From assembly GCF_041222825.1 (NCBI RefSeq), contig NZ_CP139482.1:3386001-3450000 (forward strand): a DNA stretch of 64,000 nucleotides, given 5' to 3'. The stretch is from Candidatus Thalassolituus haligoni (GTDB taxonomy: Bacteria; Pseudomonadota; Gammaproteobacteria; Pseudomonadales; Oceanobacteraceae). Below are positions 46,201-54,804 of the stretch, in pieces; position 1 is the first letter of the stretch, and each line of letters starts with the position of its first letter. The notes beneath the pieces were generated by a model that made no database searches, had not been told where the DNA came from, and saw nothing but the letters and a program-made list of their open reading frames with translations. The translations under genes and the position numbers were made by a program.

Positions 46201-46270
46201 AGAGCGTCATCGCGAAAAGTGAATACAGCCACTGAGCAGGGTATTGCGGGGGAAAACGAGTAATGATCAC
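43223..46270 (-). CDS. diguanylate cyclase with three periplasmic SBP_bac_3 domains
   Basis: A 1015-residue sensor. After a signal peptide (LYSLFAMTLLFALMLNPLQAA) come three family-3 solute-binding domains in the periplasm (about residues 50-275, 290-515, 535-760), each opening with a RVHNE/FCANPDW-type strand and an IPKGF/VPSGY lobe. A membrane helix (LVWKLVAAVLAIMLAIVLWNW, near 785) and a short coiled coil follow, then GGDEF with GGEEF and an I-site RDTD five residues before it. The GTG at 46270 with GAAGG upstream is preferred to the TTG at 46300. It should turn amino-acid-like ligand binding into cyclic di-GMP. No EAL domain. Confidence 0.88.
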   Translation of the reverse strand: MIITRFPPQYPAQWLYSLFAMTLLFALMLNPLQAAEADGLATGLEAGPAANLNLTEEERTWLLNHHTIRVHNETNWGPFNYYEFGRPKGYSIEFMGLLAEKLGIQVEYITGPSWGEFMAMLGNQELDVMLNIIKTENRSKHILFTDPYVNNPPGIVVRDDNNDIRDLRDLNGRVLAIPKGFFYQEIIERHFPGIQLLLLTDQLESLKAVSFGHADATIGGIAIQNYLMRNHLINNTKVIGGIDDPRFDNNLRIGVRPDWGILRNILQKTLESVTEQERNSLGRRWLSSGLQSTQVLQLDKDEKDFLTTHPVLRVHNEMAWPPFNFNEQGKPKGFSIDVMNLIAKKTGFRIEYISGPGWSDFLHMMHERQLDMMLNIVNTPERREYIRFTRPYAVNPNIIASKKSAKYESIESLKGKTVAIPKGFFYEEVLSKEHPEIKLHLVKNAVESLKAVSIGKADAALGEAAVFNHLIARNMLNDLTISGEVDVGQPDLANLRIGVRSDWPILQGIMDRAVDSLTRDELATISQHWMGNENYIARPGSGLALTNAEKAYLEKQPNITFCANPDWMPLEKIGEGGKHEGMVADYLGLMADRIGISLTLVQTDSTAQSLEYAKSRRCDIMSAAFETPEAARQLNFTKPYLRLPLVIAIQEDSLFVDGLKSLDQQTIAVPSGYGLLKKLQRDYPRLQVIEVPSITDGLRQVEEGRIFGMIGAIAPIGHAIRKDRFIDLKIGGRLDEDWKLAIAVRNDTPELLSMFNKATDYITEEERSKVFQRWVAVKFEQQVDYHLVWKLVAAVLAIMLAIVLWNWKLARLNHRLKTEMGLRHKVEQQLQNANNELSRKNNELSVLSTTDKLTGLANRRYIESQLDTVLESQQSERNPFSVMLLDIDHFKQINDQYGHLLGDEVLKSIARILENNTRDTDRIGRWGGEEFMIILPNTSAALAYRLAEKLRTAIAAEQFEDVDHVTASIGLVDSSIPGETARQLVLKADNALYCAKKAGRNRVVADSEQPALDLY

Positions 46271-46478
46271 AGAATGCCTTCGATGCCGATGAATGCCCAA
46301 AATGCTGGAAACACTCTGGCCGGTCTAACTGACTCATTCTATAGTACTAGCGATAGTTTAAAAAATGACAAAGTGGGAATAGCAGGCGGCAACTCCTGAC
46401 TTATTCCCCGGCACTCCAGATGCTCGACAAAAATTTCCTGCCCGCCTTAACGTTTAAAGCCGTTCGATGCCCTTGCGG

Positions 46479-46667
46479 TCAATCCGGCGCTTTGCAGGTT
46501 TTTATACCCAGTACGACGTACAGCGGGCACCAGCCCATTGCTGCCGTTACCAATGGCACCAAACCAACAGCGCCCCACCAGGAGTGAAAAAACACACCCG
46601 CCAGTATCATTGCCAAGCCTGCGACGATACGAAAAATCCGATCACTCTTACCGACATTACATTGCAT
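46479..46667 (-). CDS. DUF2892 (YgaP-C-like) membrane protein
   Basis: A 62-residue protein MQCNVGKSDRIFRIVAGLAMILAGV... with two hydrophobic helices and WCPLYVVLGIKTC, the DUF2892 signature. The ATG at 46667 has AGGAGG at 8-base spacing; a GTG six bases earlier is too close. The family often joins rhodanese-type sulfur carriers, but no rhodanese gene is adjacent. A perfect 16-bp palindrome (46759-46774) lies in its upstream region. Confidence 0.85.
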   Translation of the reverse strand: MQCNVGKSDRIFRIVAGLAMILAGVFFHSWWGAVGLVPLVTAAMGWCPLYVVLGIKTCKAPD

Positions 46668-46758
46668 GTTCACGACCTCCTGCGGTGGTTATTCAAGCAA
46701 CTGCCTATTCGTCTGTTGCCACAGTAGGCTTCCCGCCTGGCCGGAGCAACTCCGCCAG

Positions 46759-46774
46759 GATGATATATATCATC
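46759..46774. promoter_or_regulatory. perfect 16-bp palindrome, possible operator
   Basis: GATGATATATATCATC lies about 90 bases before the DUF2892 start in the otherwise gene-free 335 bases up to the EVE gene. The regulator is unknown. The remainder of the gap has nothing else I can support. Confidence 0.4.
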
Positions 46775-47002
46775 TTATGGCTATATATCTAAGTAGTCGT
46801 TACAGCCCGTTGTGGTCATCCATCAACCAAGCCGCATAGACGCCATAGGCCATAGATAAATAGACAGACCAGCACCCTCTTTCACATTGCCTTCAACTGG
46901 CACTACTGCGTTGAGATTTACCCTTCCTCAGCCTCTCGACAGCGGCCAATCCAGACGTCAGAATCAGCCTTCCTTCTTGATGATGGCCACCCACGACACC
47001 TT

Positions 47003-47464
47003 ATGAACTACTGGCTGTTTAAAACAGAACCGGATGCCTTTGGCATTGATGATCTGGCATCCCGCCCGGAGCAAACCGAGCCATGGGATGGCGTGCGTAA
47101 TTATCAGGCGCGCAATTTCCTCCGTGACGAGGTGAAATCGGGCGATCTGGTGTTTATTTATCACTCCAGCTGTAAAGAAATAGGGATTGCCGGGCTGGCG
47201 GAGGTGGTGCAGGAAGGCTATGTCGATCACAGCCAGTTTGATCCACAATCAAAATACTATGATCCCAAAGCCACGCTGGAAAAGCCGCGCTGGTATCGGG
47301 TGGACGTCAAGTTGAAACAGACATTCCCCCGCGTATTGCCACTCAAGACCATCAAGGCCATGCCAGAGATCACCGAACTGGGCTTGGTAAAGAAGGGCCA
47401 TCGGCTGTCGATCATGCCGGTGAATAAACAGGAATTTGATATTTTGCTCCAGCGAGCCAGCTGA
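47003..47464 (+). CDS. EVE domain-containing protein
   Basis: A 153-residue EVE-domain (PUA-like) protein: MNYWLFKTEPDAFGIDDLASRPEQTEPWDGVRNYQARNFLRDEV, VFIYHSSCKEIGIAGLAEV, and YRVDVKLKQTFPRVLPL. EVE domains bind modified bases in DNA or RNA and are common both as housekeeping proteins and in restriction-linked genes. Its neighbours here are not defence genes, so a housekeeping function is more likely. Confidence 0.93.
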   Translation: MNYWLFKTEPDAFGIDDLASRPEQTEPWDGVRNYQARNFLRDEVKSGDLVFIYHSSCKEIGIAGLAEVVQEGYVDHSQFDPQSKYYDPKATLEKPRWYRVDVKLKQTFPRVLPLKTIKAMPEITELGLVKKGHRLSIMPVNKQEFDILLQRAS

Positions 47465-47512
47465 TTAACCAGCGGGACACCTGCCCGCCACACACCCATG
47501 CAAGGAGAGCGT

Positions 47513-48109
47513 ATGAAAATCTACGGCGATAGCCAGTCCGGCAACTGTTACAAAATCCAGCTGGTGTGCGCCATGCTGAATATCCCACATCAGTGGATTA
47601 CGGTGGATATTCTGGCTGGCGAAACCCGCAGCGCGGCGTTTTTACGCAAAAACCCCAATGGCAAGATTCCGACACTGGAGCTGGACGATGGCCGCACACT
47701 GAGCGAATCCAACGCCATCATCAACTATCTGGCGGCGGATTCCGACTTGCTCCCCAAAGACACGTTCACACTGGCAAAAATGCAGCAGTGGCAGTGTTTT
47801 GAGCAATACAGCCACGAACCCTACATTGCTGTTGCCCGTTTTATTGCCAAATACCAGGGTATGCCCGCATCACGTCAGGCTGAATACAAGGCAAAACAAT
47901 CTGGCGGTTACCTGGCGCTAGGGGTCATGGAACAACAACTGGCAGCAACGCCCTATCTTTGCGGTGACCAGCTCACCAATGCCGACATCAGCCTTTATGC
48001 CTATACCCATGTTGCCCATGAAGGCGGTTTTGAGCTTGAGCGCTATCCCGCTATCCAGGCCTGGCTTGACCGTGTTGAAGCGACGCCCGGATTTATTGCC
48101 ATGGCGTGA
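47513..48109 (+). CDS. glutathione S-transferase family protein
   Basis: A 198-residue GST. The N-terminal thioredoxin-fold begins MKIYGDSQSGNCYKIQLVCAM, with NPNGKIPTLELDDGRTLSESNAIINYLA (cis-Pro and Glu-Ser for glutathione). The C-terminal helical domain has LTNADISLYAYTHVAHEGGFELERYPAIQAWL. The ATG at 47513 has AAGGAG at ideal distance; an ATG at 47498 is less favoured. Substrate unknown. Confidence 0.9.
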   Translation: MKIYGDSQSGNCYKIQLVCAMLNIPHQWITVDILAGETRSAAFLRKNPNGKIPTLELDDGRTLSESNAIINYLAADSDLLPKDTFTLAKMQQWQCFEQYSHEPYIAVARFIAKYQGMPASRQAEYKAKQSGGYLALGVMEQQLAATPYLCGDQLTNADISLYAYTHVAHEGGFELERYPAIQAWLDRVEATPGFIAMA

Positions 48110-48158
48110 ACCAGGAACATCTGCGACCATCCAAGGCAGACTATTCCGGGAGATTTCC

Positions 48159-48554
48159 ATGTCAGGCTTTCCAAACCAGCCATCACCCCACCAGCCAGCA
48201 ACCAAACCACCAAGACCACCGTTGTCGCCGCAAGACGACAATGCCAAAACCCAGGCACTGATTGCTTACTGTCTGTTGGGTGCTGGCTACTTTACCGGCT
48301 TGTTCTGGGTCATTGGCGGGGTGTGGGCGATGGTCAAAATTGATGATTTCCGCGGATCGCTGTTTGAGGATCACTTTGTCAATATCATCAAAGTGTTCTG
48401 GTGGGGGATGGGCATGACGGTGATTGGCATTGTGACTACCTTTATTTTTATTGGCTGGCTGATTTTGCTGGGGACGTTTATCTGGACGGTGTTCAAAATC
48501 GTCAAGGGCTTGTCTCAGCTAACATCGAACCGGGCCTACGCTGATCAAGGTTGA
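48159..48554 (+). CDS. DUF4870-like small membrane protein
   Basis: A 131-residue protein with a Pro-rich cytosolic start (SGFPNQPSPHQPATKPPRPP) and three hydrophobic segments (ALIAYCLLGAGYFTGLFWVIGGVWAM, VFWWGMGMTVIGIVTTFIFIGWLILLGTFIW). The order helix-DHFxNI-two helices is the DUF4870 pattern. Function unknown. It follows the GST by 49 bases in the same direction. Confidence 0.75.
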   Translation: MSGFPNQPSPHQPATKPPRPPLSPQDDNAKTQALIAYCLLGAGYFTGLFWVIGGVWAMVKIDDFRGSLFEDHFVNIIKVFWWGMGMTVIGIVTTFIFIGWLILLGTFIWTVFKIVKGLSQLTSNRAYADQG

Positions 48555-48754
48555 CATCTGAATCATTGATGATCCAACTATGCACTATCAACAAAGCACG
48601 ACATAAAGCAGACATAAAGCACTGCGGACAGATGCAACAGACACCAAGAAATATGCCAGGCCGGGCTGCATGATCAGACCGTCACCCTTCTTCAGTTGAC
48701 AGCTTTCATGCGCGCCCTATGATGGCGGAATCTTAATAGTCAAAGGACGCAGTC

Positions 48755-50041
48755 TTGAACGAGGTTCCCTTAAGTGTGCTGTTCGGCATACTCGCGGTAC
48801 TGATCATTTTTTCAGGATTCTTCTCCAGTTCCGAAACCGGCATGATGTCGCTTAACCGCTATCGTTTGCGGCATCTGGTTAAAAATAACCACCAGGGCGC
48901 CAAACTGGCTTCCAAACTGCTCGAAAAACCCGACCGCCTGATCGGCACGATCCTTACCGGTAATAATCTGGTCAACTTTGCCGCTGCGGCGCTGGCGACC
49001 ATCATTAGTCAACGGCTGTGGCCTGACAATCCGGATCTCGCCGTTTTCGTCAACACCATTCTGTTCACCCTGATCGTGCTGATTTTTGCTGAGCTGACTC
49101 CCAAAACCCTGGCAGCTATAGCCCCGGAGCAGATCGCGTTCCCGGCCTCCCCTATCCTGCTGGGACTGCAGTGGTTTTTGCATCCGTTTGTGTGGTTTGT
49201 AAATACCATTGCCAATGGTCTGCTGAAGCTGATTCCCATCGACACCAGCAACACCAATTCGGATCATCTGAGCACAGAAGAGCTGCGCACGGTGGTACGC
49301 GAAGCTGGATCGATGATTCCGAAGCGCCACCAGCACATGCTGCTGAGTATCCTCGATCTGGAAAAGATGACGGTAAACGACATCATGGTGCCACGGAATG
49401 AGATCTATGGGGTCGATCTGGACGACGACATGGATGTATTGGTCGAGCTGCTGCGTACCACACAACACACCCGTGTGCCGATTTATCGTGGCGACATCAA
49501 TAACATCATTGGCATTCTTCATGCCCGCTCACTGGCACGAGTGATGAGTCAGGGCGAGTTTACCCGCGAGGATATTGAAGCCGCCTCACGCGAGCCATAT
49601 TTTATTCCCGAGAGCACCCCACTCCATACCCAGCTGTTCAACTTCCAGAAAAACCAGCGCCGGATTGCACTGGTGGTTGATGAATACGGTGATGTCCAAG
49701 GGATTTGTACGCTGGAAGATATTCTCGAAGAGATCGTCGGCGAATTCACCACCGATGTGCTGTCGGCCAGTTCACCGGATGTACATCCGCAGGAAGATGG
49801 CAGTTTTATTGTTGATGGCACCGCTTTTATTCGCGATGTGAACAAGACCATGCATTGGGATTTACCCATTGCTGGCCCAAAAACCATCAATGGTATGATT
49901 GTGGAGATTCTGGAACATATTCCCGAATCGCCCGTCTGTTTGCGCATCGGGCGTTACCGCTTCGAGATCTTGCAGCTCAAGGATAATATGATCAAAGCCG
50001 TCAGGGTGACGCTGGACAAGCCACGCAAAACGAACGCCTAA
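48755..50041 (+). CDS. HlyC/CorC family (CNNM) membrane protein with CBS domains
   Basis: A 428-residue protein: DUF21/CNNM membrane domain with three helices (FGILAVLIIFSGFFSSSETGMMSL, ... LFTLIVLIFAELTPKTLAA), two CBS domains (DIMVPRNEIYGVDLDDDMD and VVDEYGDVQGICTLEDILEEIVGE), and a C-terminal CorC_HlyC transporter-associated domain (DGSFIVDGTAFIRDVNKTMHWDLP). It is thought to act in magnesium/cobalt handling. The start is the TTG at 48755 with AAGGA upstream. Confidence 0.9.
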   Translation: MNEVPLSVLFGILAVLIIFSGFFSSSETGMMSLNRYRLRHLVKNNHQGAKLASKLLEKPDRLIGTILTGNNLVNFAAAALATIISQRLWPDNPDLAVFVNTILFTLIVLIFAELTPKTLAAIAPEQIAFPASPILLGLQWFLHPFVWFVNTIANGLLKLIPIDTSNTNSDHLSTEELRTVVREAGSMIPKRHQHMLLSILDLEKMTVNDIMVPRNEIYGVDLDDDMDVLVELLRTTQHTRVPIYRGDINNIIGILHARSLARVMSQGEFTREDIEAASREPYFIPESTPLHTQLFNFQKNQRRIALVVDEYGDVQGICTLEDILEEIVGEFTTDVLSASSPDVHPQEDGSFIVDGTAFIRDVNKTMHWDLPIAGPKTINGMIVEILEHIPESPVCLRIGRYRFEILQLKDNMIKAVRVTLDKPRKTNA

Positions 50042-50063
50042 GTCCGCGCTAGCCCGGCCGCCA

Positions 50064-50098
50064 CAACAGCAAGCCGGATTTCAACCCGCTTGCTGTTG
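50064..50098. terminator. hairpin between convergent genes
   Basis: 11-bp stem CAACAGCAAGC / GCTTGCTGTTG, loop 13 bases, between the CNNM and BASS genes. Its right arm overlaps the last codons of the BASS gene. It may serve both directions. Confidence 0.5.
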
Positions 50099-50974
50099 CC
50101 CCTGCTCTTGCTGCACAGAGTCATCCCGCCGGGTAATCCAGCCGATAAAACCAAACGCCGGAATGTTCATCAATAAGCCGTACATCAACGGCACCATGGC
50201 CAATTCCGGCTGATGCAATAACGACAGCGCTACCATCATCGCCGTACCGGCATTTTGAACACCCACTTCCAAGGCAATAGTGCGACTGTCTGCCTGACTC
50301 AGCTGTAACTGCCGGGCAACGCTCCATGCCAGCAATAACGACGACAAACTCAGCGTCATAACGGCAGCGCCACTGATCGAGAACATCGTTTCCAGCAATG
50401 CCCAGTTGCTGGCCAATAGTAATCCGATCACAGCCAGCATGGCTAACGTCGCCACGGTCTTGATATGTTTCTCGACCCGAACAGCCAGAGCTGCAAAAAA
50501 ATGACGAATCGCCATCCCGAGTAATACCGGCACCAGGGTCACCACGATCAGCTGTTTGGTCATCAAGCCTAGTGGCAAGCCGAACTGACTCATCTCCGCC
50601 CCTTCCGCCTGCATATAGACAGAAAATAACCAGGGCAAGGTAAACGGCACCAGCATACTGGTCATCGCCGTCAGGCAAATACTCAGCGCCACATTACCGC
50701 GTGCCAGTAAAGTAAACAGATTCGAAGTGGCACCACCCGGACACAAGGCCACCAGATACAGTCCTGCACCGGCAATCAGCGGTAAGTTAAATATCAAAAT
50801 AATAGTCAGGGCGATCAGTGGCAGTAACACCATCTGCAATGCCAGACCCAGCAACGCCACCATGGGCTGGCGTAATACCGCGATAAAGTGCTGGCGGGTC
50901 AAGCCCAGCCCCATGGCAAACATAATCAGTGCCAGGACAACGGGTAAAACCACTTGTGAAACCATTTGCTGCAT
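50081..50974 (-). CDS. bile acid:sodium symporter (BASS) family transporter
   Basis: A 297-residue membrane protein with about 9-10 helices. The motifs ALIMFAMGLGLTRQHFIAVLRQP and LVALCPGGATSNLFTLLARGNVALSICLTAMTSML, and later VGVQNAGTAMMVALSLL, are typical of the BASS/SBF family, including the crossed-helix GGATSN and GVQN(A)G motifs that bind sodium. It ends with a Gln-rich tail. Substrate unknown; family members carry organic anions. It converges on the CNNM gene. Confidence 0.9.
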   Translation of the reverse strand: MQQMVSQVVLPVVLALIMFAMGLGLTRQHFIAVLRQPMVALLGLALQMVLLPLIALTIILIFNLPLIAGAGLYLVALCPGGATSNLFTLLARGNVALSICLTAMTSMLVPFTLPWLFSVYMQAEGAEMSQFGLPLGLMTKQLIVVTLVPVLLGMAIRHFFAALAVRVEKHIKTVATLAMLAVIGLLLASNWALLETMFSISGAAVMTLSLSSLLLAWSVARQLQLSQADSRTIALEVGVQNAGTAMMVALSLLHQPELAMVPLMYGLLMNIPAFGFIGWITRRDDSVQQEQGQQQAG

Positions 50975-51202
50975 TTAGCGCTCCTTGCTATTGGGTACGG
51001 GGTTAATACAAACCTTACTCTAACGTCCATTGTGCAAATCAAGAACCTATTTAACGCAAGGTTTTGTTATAAGCTGCTCATGAATGCGGTCTGCTGATTT
51101 ACAACCACTCAAACATCAGGCTTTGGCGTGTCAAACCAGGTGTTAACATATCGCACAGCAACGACCAACCCAATAACCATCCCACTTCCAGAGGAATCCT
51201 GC

Positions 51203-52072
51203 GTGTCGTACTGGTGGCTAGCCATTCGCCCGAAAACCATTCCAGCCTCAATTGGCCCGATTCTGCTGGGCACTGCGCTTGCGTCCACCGAGACCACCAT
51301 TAATGGCCTGGTATTCGGCCTGGCAATACTCTGTGCCATTGCCTTACAGATTGCGGTGAACCTCGCCAACGACCTGTTTGATGGCCTCAACGGTGTCGAT
51401 ACGGAAGCACGATTAGGCCCCGCCAGGATGGTGCAATCCGGTTTTATAACGCCCAAAGCCATGGCGATCGCACTGGCACTATTCACTCTGATGGCCATGT
51501 TGTGTGGCCTGACACTGGCCGCACTGACCCATTGGAACCTGCTGCTGGTCGGCATCACCTGCCTGCTGGCCGTATTTGCCTATAGCGCTGGTCCACTGCC
51601 ATTAGCCTCGGTGGGCCTTGGAGAAGTCACGGTACTGATATTCTTTGGCTGGGTTGCCGTGATGGGCAGCTACTGGCTGCAAACTGGCGAGCTGACACTC
51701 ACCGCCCTGCTATATGGCACCAGCGCCGGATTATTCAGTGTGGCTATTTTACTGGTGAACAACCTGCGCGACATTCCTACCGATCGTGCCAGCGGCAAGC
51801 TCACCTTACCGGCACGTCTGGGCGAAGCAGGCACGCGACAGCTGTTTCTCGGCGTTACTGCAGCTGCCTTGCTGATCCATCTGCTGGCGGCCTGGCCGCA
51901 GCCATGGCTCATGCTGATTCCCGTGCTGCTGTGCCTGAAACCGGTATTGAACCTGATTCGCGGTATTTATAGCCTCAGCGGAGGCGAACTGAATACCCTG
52001 CTAGCCCAGACCGCCAAAGCCGGACTGATCTACTGTGGCACCAGCTCCGCCTTACTGGTACTGCTGTCGTGA
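51203..52072 (+). CDS. menA: MenA-like UbiA-family prenyltransferase
   Basis: A 289-residue membrane prenyltransferase. The opening WWLAIRPKTIPASIGPILLGTAL and the two Asp-rich motifs NLANDLFDGLNGVDTEAR and NNLRDIPTDRASGKLTLPARLG identify it as 1,4-dihydroxy-2-naphthoate prenyltransferase (MenA) or a close relative. The GTG at 51203 with GAGGAA is preferred to the GTG at 51128. No other menaquinone gene is in the window, so either men genes lie elsewhere or the enzyme uses another aromatic acceptor. Confidence 0.8.
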   Translation: MSYWWLAIRPKTIPASIGPILLGTALASTETTINGLVFGLAILCAIALQIAVNLANDLFDGLNGVDTEARLGPARMVQSGFITPKAMAIALALFTLMAMLCGLTLAALTHWNLLLVGITCLLAVFAYSAGPLPLASVGLGEVTVLIFFGWVAVMGSYWLQTGELTLTALLYGTSAGLFSVAILLVNNLRDIPTDRASGKLTLPARLGEAGTRQLFLGVTAAALLIHLLAAWPQPWLMLIPVLLCLKPVLNLIRGIYSLSGGELNTLLAQTAKAGLIYCGTSSALLVLLS

Positions 52073-52226
52073 CTTGCTGCTGTCGTGAAGAAATACTGCT
52101 GCTTATCGATCGGAGGAACCGCAACGCTGACGCGTTTACCATCACCACCGAGGGTGAACCTCCTCCCCGTACCCGCTACAATGTCGCCCTTTGATTTTCA
52201 CCCGTTTTTCCACCGGTAGCCCTTCC

Positions 52227-54347
52227 ATGACAAACAGCACTCGCAAAATTCTGGTCACCAGCGCCCTGCCCTACGCCAACGGCTCCATTCACCTCGGCCA
52301 CCTGCTGGAATACATCCAGACCGACATCTGGGTACGCTTCCAGAAGTCCCGTGGCCACCAGTGCACCTACGTGTGTGCCGACGACGCCCACGGCACCGCG
52401 ATCATGCTGCGCGCCGAAAAAGAAGGCCGTTCGCCAGAAGACCAGATTGCTGCTGTCAAAGCGGAACACGAAGCCGACTTCGCCGCTTTCCAGATTGGCT
52501 TCGACAACTTCCACAGCACCCACAGTGAAGAAAACCGTGAACTGTCGGCGCAGATATACACTCGCCTGCGCGACAAAGGCCATATCGCGGTACGCTCCAT
52601 CAAACAGGCGTTCGACCCGGAAAAAGAAATCTTCCTGGCCGACCGTTACATCAAGGGCGACTGCCCCAAGTGCTCCACTCCCGACCAGTATGGCGACAAC
52701 TGCGAAGCCTGCGGTGCCACCTACAGTCCGGCCGAATTAAAAAACCCGTACTCCACCATCTCGGGTGCCACACCGGTTGAAAAAGAATCCGAGCATTATT
52801 TCTTCAAGCTGCAAGATTTTGATGCATTCCTGAAAGAATGGACACGCTCCGGCACCCTGCAACCGGAAATTGCCAACAAGCTGGCCGAATGGTTGGACTC
52901 CGGATTGCAAGAATGGGACATCTCCCGCGATGCCCCTTACTTCGGTTTTGAAATTCCTGATGCTCCAGGCAAATATTTTTATGTCTGGCTGGATGCTCCC
53001 ATTGGCTACATGGCCTCGTTCAAAAACCTTTGCAACTCCGACGCCGGTCAGGCCCGTGGCCTGAACTTCGACGATTACTGGAAGGTTGGCTCCGACGCTG
53101 AGGTGTATCACTTCATCGGCAAGGATATCGTCAACTTCCACGCGCTGTTCTGGCCGGCCATGCTCACTGCCGCCGAATACCGTACTCCAACGGCCGTCAA
53201 CGCCCACGGTTTTGTCACCGTCAACGGTGCCAAGATGTCCAAGTCACGCGGCACCTTTATCAAGGCTCGTACCTACCTTAACCATCTGAACCCGACCTAC
53301 CTGCGTTACTACTTTGCTGCCAAACTGGGTTCCAGCGTTGATGATTTCGACCTCAACCTCGAAGACTTCGTCCAGCGCGCCAATACCGATCTGGTCAACA
53401 AACTGGTCAACATCGCCAGCCGTACCGCCAACTTTGTCTTCAAAGCCGGAGGCAAACTCAGCGACAGCTGTGCCGAGCCAGCCATGATGCAAGAATTTAT
53501 CGACGCCGGAGACCAGATCGCTGCGCACTACGAAGCCCGCGATTTCGGCAAAGCCATGAAAGACATCATGGCACTGGCCGACCGCGCCAACGAATACATC
53601 CAGGAAAAAGCCCCCTGGGCCATGAACAAGGAAGAAGGCCGCCAGCAAGAAGTCATCGACGTCTGCTCCGTTGCCCTCAATCTGTTCCGCCAGTTAATGA
53701 CCTACCTGACCCCGGTACTGCCCGAACTGGCGGAAAAAACCTGCCAATTCATGAACCTCGACGACCTGAACTGGGAAAGCCGCAGCAACATCCTGCTGGG
53801 CCATGACATCAACAAATTCCAACCCATGCTGGCCCGCGCCGAAATGGACAAGGTCACTGCGATTCTGGAAGAAACCCAAACGGAGCTGGCCATTGAGAAC
53901 GGCGAAGAGCCTGCGGCTGCCAGCAACGCTAACGCCAGCAAAGAGAGTAAAAAACAAGACAAGAAGAAAAAATCCAAAGGACCAGAACTCCGGGAAGACG
54001 GCAACGAAGTGATTGCCGACACCATCGAGTTCCCAGACTTCGCTAAAGTCGATTTGCGTGTTGCTCGCATCATCAAGGCTGACCACGTCGAAGGTGCTGA
54101 AAAACTGCTGCAACTGACGCTGGACATCGGCAACGGCGAAACCCGCAACGTCTTCTCCGGTATCAAGGCCGCCTACAAACCGGAAGACCTCGAAGGCAAA
54201 CTCACCATCATGGTGGCCAACCTGGCACCACGAAAAATGAAGTTTGGACTGTCCGAAGGCATGGTACTGGCCGCAGGGCCGGGTGGGTCAGAGATCTACC
54301 TGCTGGAACCCAATGAAGGTTCGCAGCCTGGGATGCGGGTGATGTAA
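52227..54347 (+). CDS. metG: methionyl-tRNA synthetase
   Basis: A 706-residue class I synthetase: HIGH-type motif in [11 protein letters not shown], zinc knuckle [23 protein letters not shown] in [11 protein letters not shown], and the anticodon-binding helical domain. A Lys/Ser-rich linker near residue 570-585 leads to the C-terminal EMAPII-like tRNA-binding domain ([26 protein letters not shown]). The ATG at 52227 gives the usual [19 protein letters not shown] start. A terminator hairpin follows. Confidence 0.97.
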   Translation: MTNSTRKILVTSALPYANGSIHLGHLLEYIQTDIWVRFQKSRGHQCTYVCADDAHGTAIMLRAEKEGRSPEDQIAAVKAEHEADFAAFQIGFDNFHSTHSEENRELSAQIYTRLRDKGHIAVRSIKQAFDPEKEIFLADRYIKGDCPKCSTPDQYGDNCEACGATYSPAELKNPYSTISGATPVEKESEHYFFKLQDFDAFLKEWTRSGTLQPEIANKLAEWLDSGLQEWDISRDAPYFGFEIPDAPGKYFYVWLDAPIGYMASFKNLCNSDAGQARGLNFDDYWKVGSDAEVYHFIGKDIVNFHALFWPAMLTAAEYRTPTAVNAHGFVTVNGAKMSKSRGTFIKARTYLNHLNPTYLRYYFAAKLGSSVDDFDLNLEDFVQRANTDLVNKLVNIASRTANFVFKAGGKLSDSCAEPAMMQEFIDAGDQIAAHYEARDFGKAMKDIMALADRANEYIQEKAPWAMNKEEGRQQEVIDVCSVALNLFRQLMTYLTPVLPELAEKTCQFMNLDDLNWESRSNILLGHDINKFQPMLARAEMDKVTAILEETQTELAIENGEEPAAASNANASKESKKQDKKKKSKGPELREDGNEVIADTIEFPDFAKVDLRVARIIKADHVEGAEKLLQLTLDIGNGETRNVFSGIKAAYKPEDLEGKLTIMVANLAPRKMKFGLSEGMVLAAGPGGSEIYLLEPNEGSQPGMRVM

Positions 54348-54359
54348 ATTATTTGGCTT

Positions 54360-54382
54360 AGCTCTACTCTAAGAGTAGAGCT
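54360..54382 (+). terminator. hairpin after metG
   Basis: A perfect 10-bp stem AGCTCTACTC / GAGTAGAGCT with a 3-base loop, 13 bases after the metG stop. The T tail is weak. Confidence 0.6.
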
Positions 54383-54414
54383 ATTGCTTATTCATCGATA
54401 CAAGGTGACAGCTA

Positions 54415-54644
54415 ATGAATACCAAGAACAAACGAGCATCAGCTCCAGCTTCGATCAGTCAGCTCCCCCCAAAAGCAGGGCTGTTGAGTCAATTAAATCA
54501 CTAAATATTATGCCAACCTCCAAAGCCCAGAAATACTTAAAAAAAGCAGGCATCTGAGAAGACCTGAACGCTGATTTCGACAAAGACTGGAAATCTATCG
54601 ATGAGGATTTCAAGAAAAGTATCCTCCTGTTGTCGAACGCCTAA
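54415..54644 (+). pseudogene. decayed small gene with frameshift and internal stop
   Basis: From the ATG at 54415 the frame reads MNTKNKRASAPASISQLPPKA and soon stops. In another frame, near GAVESIKSLNI, it continues from 54510 as MPTSKAQKYLKKAGI, hits a TGA at 54555-54557, and goes on as EDLNADFDKDWKSIDEDFKKSILLLSNA to a TAA at 54642. The parts look like one former small protein. I do not recognise it. The rest of the gap to 54804 is featureless. Confidence 0.4.
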
Positions 54645-54804
54645 AATGTATATCAAGTATTCCCGCCCCCGCAGTATCAGGGCTGTTGCCTGCCTTTAAG
54701 CCACTTTGTCAGCTGGCCCTGCGGATACAAGACAAAGCGCTGTGGAACCATGGCCGCCCTTGTTATCCTCCCAATATGAGTTCAAACCCATACTGTGATT
54801 GCTG

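Noticed and set aside
54148..54347. Frameshift or truncation near the metG end
   Set aside because: The tRNA-binding domain reads through to a normal end; nothing is missing.
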